From Acanthococcus lagerstroemiae (taxonomy: Eukaryota > Arthropoda > Insecta > Hemiptera > Eriococcidae), in the NCBI GenBank assembly GCA_031841125.1, contig CM063108.1, positions 71,086,344 to 71,150,343 of the forward strand: DNA of 64,000 nt, written 5' to 3'. The notes beneath the pieces are model-generated. The model searched no databases. It saw only the letters and a program-made list of their open reading frames with translations, and had not been told where the DNA came from. This document shows positions 47,366 through 59,154 of this stretch, piece by piece (positions within the stretch are counted from its first letter, which is position 1; each line of letters begins with the position of its first letter). The position numbers and the translations under genes are program-made.

Positions 47366-48979
47366 ATACCGTATCAAATTTTTATTCAATTTTAAAATTT
47401 GGTTGGATCATTGGTCTCCACGGTATTATTGGAGTGTGAGTTCCTGCGGTAAATCTTGTTGCAAATTTGAATTTCCTTGCCCAAAATCAGACCTTAAACG
47501 TTATTACAAATTAATGCGAGCCAAGATGACTTTTCAGACCAGTATGTGAGCTGATCCGCACGAGCCTCAACTTTACAAGTTCCAGCTCGCGTAAAAACTA
47601 TCAAAAGATCTCAACTAGGTCGATCATTTTCGACCTCTTTCTCGAGACCATCTGTATGGACTATGGACAGAGGTTCACAAAAGTAGTACACCCATGCACA
47701 CACGCAGATACCCGCGCGCGGTTTTCGAATTTACAAAATTAACGCTAATTTTCGCTTTAGAGAGCAGTAATGTTTCGGCGCGACGCGGCAAATTGTTAAT
47801 CATCCGCGAATTGACCGCCGCCCGCCGAATCCGGAATTTGAAAACTTTTCCACTCAACTACCAACGAGGGAAGAAATGAGCGAGCGCAACAGTAAAAGTA
47901 GAAAATTTAATTAAAAGCCGCAAAGTCAGTGGTACGTAACGAGCAGGGTGTCAAAGTGAGAAGGTAAAAAAATTAATACAAAAAATACAAAAACAAATTA
48001 ATAAGCGGAAACAAACCGTGATGAAACCGAAGAACTTCGATAGCAACTCGCGAGCAAGTTTGACGACGAAACTAGCGGAGAGTAAAATACGAAACCGAAC
48101 GAACAAATTTAATTAAAACTGTATAAAAATTAAATGAATGCAAGAGCCGTGAGAGAAAAAAAAGTGTATGTATAAAATGAAGAGAGGAAATGTATGAAAG
48201 AAAAATGCGTGAAATATTTTTGCATTCAGACGGGGGGGGGGGGAGCGATACAGATACAGACGAAACGTAATTTTAATTTTCCGAGCAACCCCGGCGCGGT
48301 TTCAATTTTACGACGACCACGTCTGGAGAAACATTACTAGGGAAAGCGATACCCGACTTTGTGAAAAATTAATTTGATGAATGAAGAGAATAAGTTGGAA
48401 AGTTTTCTCGATCAACTTTTTAGAAGCGAGTTGCCATCGCATCGCATCGGCGCAAGCTGAGACTTAATGAAATTAGTGGAACGGCATTTGAGCTGAGGTT
48501 TGTATACAGTCGACGATGCGATGTTCGAGGCGAACGAATAATTTATGTCCTTCCAGTCTTCTCTTTCTCCGTCCATTACACCGGGAATGAAGAAGAAACG
48601 ATGATATAAATTCGCGTTATCTACGTTAATCCACCGCCGCGCCGCGCCGCACCCACGCCGCACAACATCGCACTCCTTTTCGGTATCCACCCGTCTCTTC
48701 GCCAGATTTTCACTTAGCCGAGTAACCGAACACATTTTCTTTTTTCATTTACAAATAATCTTTTCTTACGTTTCTCGCCAACTGGAGACCAAAGGTTTCG
48801 AGGTGACACAGGCGTTCCCCACGGAAATGTTGAAACTTCGTCCACCCGTAGCCTTAGTCTGGACGCGCAGAAGAAGAGTGAAGAATGTCATACCCGGAAG
48901 AAGTACATCAAATAAAATTTAAAAACGGCTAATGCTAGGAAAATTGTCATTCGGCTTCACTTGGAAATATGTGAAATTT

Positions 48980-49060
48980 CATTCTGACTTATGATGGGGC
49001 TTCCTGTACTGTATCACATATAGATATTTCAGGCTAGAGAATTCAAGTTTTCCATAATTT
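48980..49060. repeat. Single end copy of the CAGTACAGG inverted-repeat family
   Basis: GACTTATGATGGGGCTTCCT followed by GTACTG, then AGAGAATTCAAGTTTTCC, parallels the outer arm at 46590-46690 in reverse orientation. A partner end was not found. Confidence 0.4.
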
Positions 49061-49350
49061 TCACTGCCAGACCGGCGACCCATAATACCGCGGGGAGGGG
49101 TGGACAACGGTTTGCCAAATTTCAAAATTGGGTCAGAATTCGATATGGATATCAGTTCGTAGGTATTTTGAGAGCTGGAGAATTCAAACAGACTGAAATA
49201 GTGATGACGATAAATTAGAAGTTTCATCCTAAGCCTCTTCTAGGTACCCTCCTCCTCTTTTCTTACAAAGTTGCGAACTGTTCTAAGTATAAATTGTTTT
49301 TCCTTGACCTTTCATTACGGCAGAAATGACTTCGGTAACTGGAGTCGCTA

Positions 49351-49552
49351 CCCGATTGACAGTTTGGAGAGCACTCACAAAAAATATCACAAACCATTAC
49401 CGTTTTCAGACTTTTGGCCGATCACATTCTTTTGTGAGTGTTCAACATCTCATCATTTTGAGATAGTGTGTGTGAAGTGATCGCTCAACATTAATGTGAT
49501 TACTGAGTGATGTTTACAAATGCACTCACAATTGGTCTCATTGTCAACCGGG
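49351..49552. mobile_element. 202-bp MITE with CCCGRTTGACA ends, flanked by TA
   Basis: The left end is CCCGATTGACA and the right end is the reverse complement of CCCGGTTGACA, with TA directly outside both. Subterminal CACTCACAA and its inverted copy continue the symmetry. Consistent with a TA-targeting MITE (Tc1/mariner-like); no ORF. Confidence 0.6.
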
Positions 49553-50619
49553 TAATTTAACACCGGTTCTATAATGTGATTCTGTAAACGGTTGGTGAAA
49601 TGTGTATCGTAGTTCGTATAAAAACCCCTCGCGACGCGAAATAAAATTATATAAATGCGAACAAATGAAAAATAAATCCGAATCCGCCGAATCTCGAAGA
49701 AAAAAGTTTTGTGCGTTAGTTACGAGAAATTAGCGTGCGAGTGGCAATTTTCATCATCATCATTTATTTGTTATTTAACGACGCCCGACATCTTTAAATT
49801 TGATTAATTGTTCAAAGAGAGCGGTTGTACTATCTTTTGAATGAGTTGGGTTCACGCAATAGTAGAGAAGTATTTTTGGGTTTGTACACGATGTAAAATA
49901 ATCACGTGTACATGTAGGTGGAGTTAGCTGTATTTGACGTACAAGATATGGAAGTTACCATATTAGAACATCCGCCATGGCTCGAATGAACGGCTGGATG
50001 AAGACTGTACACGGAAAATTTGGAAGCGGAAAATTTGTTCCGATGTAGATGTCAAACAGGAAATCTGGTGGTCACGAAAATTGCGAATGTCGCGAATTTT
50101 ATGGAAGAGCCACGAAAACGTAAACAATTACAAAATTCATTAAAAATGTCACAGAAGCGCAAAAGGTAGCTAATTTCTGTTTAGTTGTCCGTTAAATGTA
50201 GAAATCTTATAAGGTGTACTCCCAGATGTTTCTTAGTGCTCACGAGGAAGTCAGAAAAAACCGTGAATTTTCATTTTTCAGTTCCGTCGAAATTAATTTT
50301 CTAATGATTGACGAATGAATGAGAAGAGCGTAGTCTACTATGAAAATATAGGTGCCAATGGCTCCTCGAAATAGCTCGCCGTAATCTAGTCTTTGCTTTC
50401 ACCCTGTGTTTCTTTCTAAATGCACCCCTACGCGATGGCTTTCGAAATTGCTTCTCTCAAGACTTCAGATAAGTCAGCTAGGCTACTCGTTTTCACGTAG
50501 TTTCCAAAAATCTTGCAGGTATCGTGGACAAGATTGGGTATTCTCAACAAATCTGAGCATATGTAGTCTAAAGTCATTTCAATTTTTTACAATTCTTGAC
50601 GAGAATCGAGTTAGAAAGG

Positions 50620-50895
50620 GCCCATACCCAGACCTCGAAGCCGACCATTTTTCGAGGGGCCAGAGCAGGAGCCCACAAAAATTATTTGCTAGAGTCACAG
50701 CCAATTTCTGGCTCTGGCTCCGACTTTTGCTCCGGCCCTTTAACCTCCTCCCTCCATTTCCACCCCTTCTTGATCTATCTTTCTCTCTTCCTTGAAAGAT
50801 AATCGTAGCTGGAACATAACCAAATTTTTGGTGGAAGCCTCGAAGCCGAAGCCATATCGGAGTGGCTTCGGTTTTGAGCCGATTCTGCGCCCTGG
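50620..50895. repeat. CTCCGGC/GAGCC-rich repeat
   Basis: Repeated TCTGGCTCTGGCTCCGACTT- and CGAAGCCGAAGCC-like words, ending in GCGCCCTGGC. Similar wording appears at 14985-15010 (CAGGGCTCGGAGCCAAGC) and 56985-57125 (GGCTCCGGCTTCAGC). Probably a short interspersed element that has expanded a GGAGCC motif. Confidence 0.45.
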
Positions 50896-50899
50896 CAAG

Positions 50900-51110
50900 T
50901 TGGCAATTTAGTCTCTAAAAGTCTTCTACGAGTCTTCAAATATTCACAAAAAGCCTCGATCTCGTCTTAACGAGTCTTGAAGTAATCACAGCGAGTTTGA
51001 AAATGCTTTTAATAGAATTTTTTTGCAAGTCTAAAATGTTTTAATAATCACCGATGTGTCATCACGAGTCTTAACTGAATCAGTTTGTATAAGGTCTCAC
51101 CAGTTAGATT
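50900..51110 (+). repeat. Degenerate GACTC/AGTCTT tract
   Basis: Loosely repeated GAGTCTTnAA and AAGTCTTC words, comparable to 19070-19460 and 1490-1800. No coding content. Confidence 0.35.
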
Positions 51111-52034
51111 CGATTAGCAGAATCCAAAATCTACCGCTGATGAACATATTATGAACGTAATAATGTAAGAAAGAGTGGAGTAAAGTAAGGAGCTAAAATT
51201 GAACTTTTTCCATCTTATAAAGTTCTACATAAACTCGTATGGTCTCTTGTTGAATGCTTAAAATGTTTCCGTAAATTCTGGTGGAGTTTTGCCTTGCCCC
51301 TTCTCTCCTGAAGAAACGTAAACCGTCACTTGGTTCTTTTCCTTTTCCTGGAATACGGATGATCGAAGTATGTATTTAAAAAACTCGGAATAAGACTGTT
51401 CTCTATAAAATTTTACGTAAAAAGCTGTTCGAAAAAACGCTTTTGGGATTTTGGATTCTGGGGATATTTTTTTGGGATGTTTATTGTTCGGGGAAATTGT
51501 TTTTCGGGAGACTAGATTCGGAAAAGTGTCCGGGAATCCATGCGTTCTTCCCTCTAGTATTGCAGGAACCTCATGAATCTATTCATACCAACTTGTGGCA
51601 GACATCGTGGAAAGAAGAGATTTCTTTTCTTCACTATGGACAGAATGAATGTTAATACATTTGGGCAGTAGGCGCGCATTTGGGCCGCCCTATCTTTCCA
51701 GCCCTGAGAATTGTTTCCTAACCCTCAGCTACCGACGATGTCATATTTCTTAAATAATTTCTTCTTTGCTTGTGGAAGAACTGTAACGATAAAGCTTTTT
51801 GAACTCCGATGTGTACAGCAAATAACACAGGAAACCCTAAACACTCATCTTCGATGTTAGGCTTACCAACAGGCGTTAGCCGATAGACGATTTAGGTATC
51901 CCTTTTCTAAATTTGAACAAAATGCATTATTTTGTCACGAAGTTAGCTTTGTTTATTGAAAACGGTCCTTTCCGCCATAGTTCTATGTACTTTATTGAAG
52001 AACTTAGTTTATTAACCTTTACTTATGTTTTTAG

Positions 52035-52134
52035 GTTGAAGAAATACGAGAAATGATAGATAGAATACAAGCAAATGTGGAAGAAGTGAAGAAAAAACAT
52101 AGTGCAATCCTTTCCGCACCGCAAACAGATGAAA
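52035..52134 (+). CDS. Syx1A: Syntaxin 1A, coding exon 3
   Basis: 100 bp encoding [18 protein letters not shown] then [15 protein letters not shown], the first helix (Ha) of the Habc domain. It is nearly identical to fly Syntaxin 1A ([33 protein letters not shown]). The acceptor is TTTTTAG and the donor GTAAGT; the exon ends with one base of the next codon (A), as expected for Lys of the following KTKQEL. Joined to exons 1 and 2 it gives 73 residues without interruption. The remaining exons (rest of Habc, SNARE motif, membrane anchor) are not present to 64000, so intron 3 is at least 11.9 kb and the gene is cut by the window. Confidence 0.96.
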
Positions 52135-53989
52135 GTAAGTTTTCTATTACTTTACTTCCGTTACGAATTCAATCTGGTCGCTATACTCGTCTTACAAATG
52201 AAGAATTTCGTGAAAGAAGACCTCGAACCAATGAATTTCAATTTTTCTGCGATAACTGCAGTCTGTCAAACACTCAACTGTCAGCTGAACTCGTACACCT
52301 AGTATAGTTACATGACCGAAGGGTTGTAAGGCATTCAAAAACCTTACTTTGCTCGTTTAGATACTTATTGCTTTTTTTTTTGTTTTTTTCGAGGGGGTAA
52401 TACTCCCTTCCCATCCCGACGACCTATCCGAAATTTACTTCGGTGGCTCCGTGTGTATGTAATAAACTATATAAACGGTCACAAAATCCTCTCCAGCCGA
52501 GGCATCAGTACCTGGGGGAGGCATGGCGGTTCACCTATGAACTTGATTATTCGCATTAAATCAGCGAGGGATATCGCATACCTCCGTGCAAATTCCCCAT
52601 TCATTTTCAAAAGTCTGTTGAAAGTGCGAATTCTAGTTACAGAGTTACACTAGTATACTTTTCAATTTGAGTACGCAACTTAGTGGCATAATTTTTTTTA
52701 CTTTTGACTGTTTCTAGAATTTGAATCATTGGTACGGGGGAAACAAGCAAATGAGATATCGTTATATTTATATTCGATGTTAAAGTGCATTTACGAATTC
52801 GTACACTGGAAGTACAAGTTCATTCCCATAAGCATTCCGCATCACTTACATCTGGCAATGCCTTCGATAAGTGAAAATTTTCCCTTTTATTTCGGCGGCA
52901 ACAAGTGGAGGCAGAGTGAAGCTCAAAAAGTCGGCCCTCTATTTTTTCATGTTCAATTCACGGGTTTTATCTGTATCATTGTTTGGCATTCGAAGGAGCG
53001 AATAATATTTTACGAGTGTAAATACTGATAGATAGAAGTCAGGCAGGACGCGCGGTTTTTTTTATTCATTTCACAACACCGAGTCTCTCTCGCATCTGAA
53101 AAATAATTTATTCGTTCGAAAAAATATTTATTTTGTTGTGGGGGGGGGGGAGGGTGTGAAGGTAAGCGCGTAGGACTTACGAATGACGAAGTATGCCGAA
53201 CCCAGTAGGCCTATATACGATTCATAATTTGTCAAAATTCTTATCGAGGGTGTTTTTTCTTCCGAACCGAGTGCACAGGCTTTATTTGATCCAAAGAGGG
53301 TGGAAATTCTTTTGATCCTAATATTTATGTTTCGACGTGTCGATTCGTGCTGAAAAACGCTGAATTTGGGCGTAGGATTAGAATAAAAAAGCTTTGAGCG
53401 AGCCGAGAAGAAGCCCACGATCTCTTATCTTCAAAAGTAGCTATTCGCAGGTGAACAACAAAAAACACTTGAGTAAATGCGTGGGATTGAAAGATAATAG
53501 CGATTGGTGGGGTTCTAATTATTGATAGAGTTCGTGAGATCGTTTCTTATTGAGAGTAGTAGTTATCGGTGAACTTACGAATGCGTTTTGTCTGTTGAGG
53601 TCGATGAACTTTCACGTATGTTAGAATGATCGCAGGCCGAAGTATCGCAAGCTCTAAGCGACTGTGAACGTTCTAGATGAATCTTGAAACTTCGCATTTT
53701 ATGTGAAACAATATAGTCCGAGAAAATGAAGAGAAACTAGGTGGCCTCAATCCTTTTCCTCTTCCGAAACTTGTACCCCTGTCGACCACTTTCTTCCATG
53801 ATGAGTGAAGAAGATGGTGTTTAGTATTTAGTGCATAGAGAAAAGAGATAATTTGAAGGGGTTCAAAGGAAACTTTAAAAAAACGTGAGACCACGGTTTT
53901 GAATCCTTTTCCCCTATGGATTAAAATGGAACAGTATTTACAAGAACAAAATTGTTTTCTTTTCTCGGAATTAGTCGTGCGCCCTCTTA
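52135..53989 (+). other. Start of Syntaxin 1A intron 3
   Basis: AT-rich, with no further Syntaxin exon and no recognised element. A G10 run lies at 53142-53151. Short ORFs, such as 52053-52307 reading on from exon 3, are intron read-through. Confidence 0.6.
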
Positions 53990-54138
53990 GGGCCGGTACA
54001 TACTTGGCATTTTTACGATAACCGTCGTACGGTTACGTTTTTACGGGAAGATTTTAGCACGTGTATTATGTGTGAACTATTGTATTCAAATACACGTGCT
54101 AAAATCTTCCCGTAAAAACGCCAAGTGTGTACCGGCCC
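53990..54138. mobile_element. PIF/Harbinger-like foldback MITE, 149 bp
   Basis: The ends are GGGCCGGTACAnACTTGGC and its inverse, with TTA directly outside both (53987-53989 and 54139-54141). A second long inverted block (CGTTTTTACGGGAAGATTTT with AGCACGTGTAT) makes nearly the whole sequence a hairpin. The left arm has an extra inner palindrome around CCGTCGTACGG. A TTA duplication and GGG-start ends fit PIF/Harbinger; assignment is tentative. Confidence 0.65.
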
Positions 54139-56216
54139 TTATGTAAATATCTTTTCCGGAACCTTTTTTGTTTCTCCTCTCAGGAAAATGTCACGAACAT
54201 CTTAAAATATAAAAATATTTACATAAAATAGGTGTCGCAGCCGCCTGGAAATACCATATCTCCTTCCCTTTTATATTAATTCAATTCATCCCACCTCATA
54301 TAACCCCCCTCTTTTGAAAATATTCAATTATTCGACATTATAAAGTCATGATTCTCACTGACAATATGTAATTGTGTTGTAAGTAAAAATTACAATTTCA
54401 AATGGGCTCACTCTTTTAATATTTTTGATTTAGACAGTTGTGGGGAATTATATGGGGAGGGAGACAATGGGGCGAATAGAAAAGGGTATAATTATGTTGT
54501 AAGTAAAAATCATCGCTTGATAATTTCTAACTCTTTGATATTTTTAGTGTACAGTGGAGGATGTACATATGAGGGAGAGTAGGATGAATGGAAAGGGGGT
54601 GATGTACTACCAGGAGTTCGCGAGAACTGTTTCATGAGAAAGAAAACGTGGTTTCACGGCTGTTATTGACTTTTTCAGATTTACATAGACGGGAGGGAGA
54701 AGATATTTATGGGAGAGAACTAGACCAGTTCCGACGAGAAGAAATATGTATTTCCTTGTAAATAAGTATTTTTTATTTAAACGCTCGTAGATCGCCTTCT
54801 GATGGTCATAGAATGTGAAAAGAAAAATATTTATAAACATCTTATGTTAGATTTGGGATTACGACGAAAATTAGATTCAAGAAGGTGGGTTTCTTTAAGG
54901 TCTGAATTCGAAATTTCTTGTCCTTTTACAGACCATTTTTAGAGGGAGGAAAGGTTTTACTTTTTGATTCGATATTAACGCACGAAATATATTCGAAGTG
55001 CGTTATTTTTTTATCATTTACCAATTAGTAAATAGTTTGAAAGCCTTAGAAAATGTTTTTCGGCCACTTGAAAGACTATATTTGAGAAAAAAAATAGGGT
55101 CCTAGGGAAAAGTGGCCACTAAATTTGGGAACAGCATGAAAGATTGATCTTGGGATGGTGTTCGTTTTATGGAACGTTCTCGTATTGGTTCGATTGACAA
55201 AAGCGACAGTTTTAAAGCCACTTAAACGGTACCTGAATGGACTGCCGTCGTTGCGATTCGCAGCCAGTCAGAAAGCTCCATTGTAGATCCGCAGCGGTAC
55301 CTCAACATCAGGCTAATAGAGACAACTTAGGAAACGTTTCTTGCCCCTGAAAAACTGAAAAATTCACTTTTTGAACTTTGTTGATTGAGAAAGAAATCCT
55401 TCAGTTTGTAGCAATTGGGAATGTTTACAAATTTCTTTTTTTTTTCTTTTTTTTTTTTGGTGAAAAACATACTATGAGAGAATTCAGTTGGTTAGTTGAT
55501 ACCGTATAATGAGACAAATCCACCGGGCTTCTATGTTGTCCCGCAGCATTTTATCGGGATTATCTAACTCCAGGTGCCACAGTCTAGGCGTCTACGGTAT
55601 AGTGACACGCGCACACACGCCTTTAATTCTATTTATATTCTGCCGTAGGTGCCGAATGATGTTCATTAGTTATATTTTGGTCAGAGTCGCCTCAAAATTA
55701 ATTATTCGCGTGTGGCAAGTCTACTGCACAGGTACACCAGGTGAAAATAGGGAAAATTGTTCGCCACAACGTGACGATGCTGTTCTCTGTAGGATCTGTT
55801 TTACGCGGGAATCCGCTGCCGCCGTTGCCGACATGTGGTGATGTAGCGTAATCGCGCTAATAACGTGTGTGTGCGTGTCCTAGAAAAGTGGGAGCTATCT
55901 GTACAGTAGAAAGAGAAAGAATGTTTGAAGTCATCCTGAGTCGGGTCGATACGTTCCGGGTAGTCGTGCTCGCTTACTCACTCCAACTGTCTCTTTTCCT
56001 GCCTCACGCTCTGTGGCTTTCTTCTGCTCCCGCTCCCGTCACGTTACGCATTCGTATACATTTTTCGCTGCTGCCGTTGTTGCTGAGAAGCCCACGCCAC
56101 GTATGCCATGCTCGCTGAAAATTGTCGGTTACTGGGTTGTTGGCAGGTGTCAAAACATTTCCGCATGCTGTTCGAATTGGTAGACGATTTCTGCCCGCGA
56201 TTGCAATGTCGTATGA

Positions 56217-56262
<46 letters not shown>

Positions 56263-57776
56263 GGAGATGCAATTGCTCTCTTTCCTTGTTTCCCCGAAAC
56301 GAACACGTTATAATCATGCTGTTGGTCTTACCTAGATGAAGACTTACCTCGCAAGCACACTTACTGTACAGTTAGTTAATCGTTTTCCGTCCACCTGATG
56401 AATAGGCAACTTGATATGCGTACACGTGTGCATAGTTGATGCAATCTTGAAGGTGACAATTTTGTTCGGACGGTTTTGGTGAATTCCTTTTTCCCGTACG
56501 GGTAATGGACAGGGTGTGTCTTAAGAAAATGTTGTTTTTCAAGGTACTGTCTCCCAAATCGGTTTTCTGTTGGGTAAAAATAGTACGTTTTAGAGGATTT
56601 TAGAAAAAAATATTTGTCCGGTAGTCCGGGGGTGGGGGTGGTCTTATGTATCTTATGGAAAAATATATGTAAACTATATAATAGGGTGGAATGAAAAAAG
56701 ATTTACCAGTTCTGAGGTTAAACCGTTCTAAAAACTTACATTTCACTTTTAAAAACATGAATAAAATTGCATTGTAAAAGATATTAAAATTTTCACATAA
56801 CACAGAAGAATTGAAGTTATGAATAGATGTCACATGTATATTTGAGCTTTATATTTATTTTCCTTGTAGAAAAATAACTATAATGGAAAATCTAATACGA
56901 CCCCACCCGTCCGCTTCTCATACACTATGATAAGCTACCCCCTGCTATCCCTTTTCAGTTCAACTTACACCTCCGGTAAATAATATTTTCCAAGCTCCGG
57001 CGCTAGTAAAATTCTGGACATACTCCAGCTCCAGTACGTGTTGTTTCCTGGGCTTCAGCTTAATAATTTTTTCAAGCTTTGGCTCCGGCTTCAGCTTATA
57101 GTTTTCCCCGGACTTCGACTTCAGATCCGTTTCCGTCATAAATAATTATCTAAAATATTTCTGAATTGGAAATTTATTTAATTCGATAACGGAAATGTGT
57201 CACATAAATGAAAACTAGGAGGAGGACAAGTGAAATATCCTACGCCAATGGATTCTCCAAAAAAAGCATGCTTAATAAACACATGAAAAAGATTTCTTCT
57301 TCTTGAAGTAAGTCTTCTTACCTCTTGGAAGTACTTTACTCCTTCCCTATGTTCGTTTCCATTAATTCCTCCTCACTGCCCCCCGTTCAACACTATCCCC
57401 ACAGATTTTCAATTAAGGAGTTTTCTTGTCCCATTTGATTTAAAATTCGAATGTAAGCCTCTTGTAGACTTTTTGAAATTCAAAAGGAGCGTATTCTTGT
57501 TTCGGTAATGTAAAAATCTCCCTGTTATCCTCAATTTTTAGTTGCATTTTACTGTCTATCTGCAGGATATTTCAGTTTTAATGCAGTCTATTCCCAAAAG
57601 TAGACGTGTTACAAAGCTCTAAAATTTGGAAAATAACAAGTTTTCGCTTTTAAGTTGATGACGAAAGTATATTGAAAAGACGTAAAAATTTTGTATAACC
57701 ATCTGTAGCCTACCTCGAGTACTGAAGGAACTACAGAATTTTGAAAATTTTTGTCGCAAAATGAAAGCAGAGAGTT
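54139..57776 (+). other. Intron DNA with simple repeats, no recognised gene
   Basis: T runs at 55434-55459. 55500-56300 is less AT-rich and holds several small overlapping ORFs on both strands, none with a known domain; it may be an old element or a regulatory island. The CTCCGGC-rich repeat resembling 50620-50895 lies at 56985-57125. Confidence 0.45.
56219..56261 (+). repeat. (TG)n(CG)n microsatellite
   Basis: About 17 TG units followed by five GC/CG units. Confidence 0.95.
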
Positions 57777-58455
57777 CCCTACTGACCGAGGTCCGCACTC
57801 CCAGAGCGCTCGCCTGGAAATTTCAGGTCCCCCGCAGCCGGACGCGCTGCCTCTTCCTCTTCACTCACTCGTCGTGTGAGACTCGTTTGATTGAAGCTCC
57901 AGCCCTGGTGCTGCGGGCGAGCTTCGCTGGATGGTTTCCGCCGCCGCAGCAGCAGCAGCAAGTCCAGCTTCTCCTCCTCCCTGCGTCCTCTGTCTCGACC
58001 ACTCAGCCTCCATCTTCCGTCGCATAATGGCCGAAACGAAACCCGACACCCGGTTCCAACCGCTTCGGCTCCTCAACAGCTCCGGGACCAGGGTGTCCGG
58101 CGCAAGACGGTCGATCACGCCGTCTCCGGGATCGATCATGACCGCCCGCGCCTCTCCTCCTCCCAGGTGTCGCACTCGAACAGCGTATGCCACGGCGTGT
58201 CCTCCTCTCCGCTTGCACAATGGGTGCACTCGGCGCTCCCCGCCAAACCCATCCGGTGCAGGTACGAGCCGAATCAACCGTGTCCGCTCAAGACCTGGGT
58301 CAGGTGGAAGTTCAGGCTTCCGTGCCTCCTACCTAACCACAGGTCGAGCTCACAGATCAGCTCCCGGGTCCACTCGCCTTTCGAAGACTGGGCGAGCCTA
58401 TCCGTCCATGAGTTTTGCCGATAACGCCAGGGTATATAAAGGCCACTGGCCGTCG
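57770..58455 (-). mobile_element. 3' end of an R1-type non-LTR retrotransposon
   Basis: On the minus strand the C-terminal end of a LINE polyprotein reads NSWTDRLAQSSKGEWTREL, LICELDLWLGRRHGSLNFHL, TQVLSGHG, a TGA stop, FGSYLHRMGLAGSAECTHC, then in the next segments EEDTPWHTLFEC and RSGWNRVSGFVSAIMRRK. The C..C....H....C knuckle and the LTQ.LSGHGCF.YL pattern are typical of R1-clade elements. The TGA in place of Cys and shifts in frame show that it is dead. The element is truncated at its 5' side near 58455. Its 3' UTR (57770-57860) ends CTGACCGAGGTC-like on the plus strand. G+C is far above the neighbourhood. Confidence 0.75.
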
Positions 58456-58474
58456 TCGTAGAATCTAGTGTTTA

Positions 58475-58890
58475 ATGTGATAATGGGCGCGTTTTCCAGT
58501 GACATCACGGAGTAAGTTACTGCATGATTCCTGTTAGCAAAAATACCCATCTTGGTTCGAACGAACGTATCGACTCCTGCAAGAAAAACACACGGAGCAA
58601 AGATCAATATGTTACTACCTGAGAATAAGAAATTTGTTAGAAACCAGAAGTTCATTGGCAAATGCTCAGAACCTTCTTGATTAAAAATATGTACCTTTAG
58701 TTTGTAACAAATTTCTTATTCTCAGGTAGTAACATATTGATCTTTGCTCCGTGTGCTTTTCTTACGGGAGTCGTCGATACGTTCGTTGGAACCAAGATGG
58801 GTATTTTTGCTAACATCAGGAACTCACTCTGTGACGTTACGAGAAACCTGATAAGCGCGTTTGTGACGTAAAAAAAACGTGCCCATTGTG
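58475..58890. mobile_element. Foldback element with ~165-bp inverted arms
   Basis: The arm 58530-58660 (CAAAAATACCCATCTTGGTT ... AATAAGAAATTTGTTA) returns almost unchanged in reverse complement at 58705-58820, separated by about 45 bp. The outer parts (58475-58530 and 58820-58890) are also inverted but more diverged, ending around AATGGGC / GCCCATT. Target duplication unclear. The transcript would form a long stable hairpin. The minus ORFs here only read the arms. Confidence 0.75.
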
Positions 58891-59154
58891 TTTTCAAAGT
58901 GATTTGACTACTGTACTTGGTGTTGTGGTGTGTTAGTGTGGAATTAAAACTCGTGATTCCGTGTTTTGTTCGTTTTTCGGTGCGAATTCCGTTACTGTAG
59001 ACACATCTACTGCAACCTTTAAGAAAAATGCTGCAACAACTTTTAAATTTAACAAAAATTCTCACAAATTGTGAACATTTCAAAATAATTTCATCAATTG
59101 AAGCGTTTTTCTAGCATTTTTCCGAGAATGAGCGCGGGTATACATATTGCAGGC

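Larger units (their letters stand above)
14588..52034 (+). other. Syntaxin 1A intron 2, 37.4 kb, filled with transposable elements
   Basis: The intron runs from GTAAGT at 14588 to TTTTTAG at 52034; both splice sites are strong and in phase. Inside are the hAT relative with nested MITEs, the RTE-like LINE, the CAGGGTGTCTACA-end MITEs, the piggyBac-type MITE, the TTGCTACACC MITE, an LTR, the P-type transposon and several short TIR elements, each listed separately. Between them lies AT-rich DNA where I see no host exon. Unassigned parts are 14588-15310, 18098-22877, 26047-28735, 29103-30891, 31525-33291, 35902-39117, 43735-46278 and 47480-52034. Regulatory elements for this neuronal gene could hide there but none can be shown. 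Confidence 0.85.

Noticed and set aside
48412..48735. 107-codon minus-strand ORF in a CpG-containing stretch
   Set aside because: No domain, no splice partners, and the CpG-rich part is only about 50 bp of GCCGC-like low complexity; not enough to call a gene.
52053..52307. 84-codon ORF starting inside Syntaxin exon 3
   Set aside because: It begins at an internal Met of the exon and continues past the GTAAGT donor into the intron; conservation stops exactly at the donor.
56004..56335. ORFs with poly-Thr/His or poly-Cys/Val runs
   Set aside because: They are translations of the TG microsatellite at 56219-56261.
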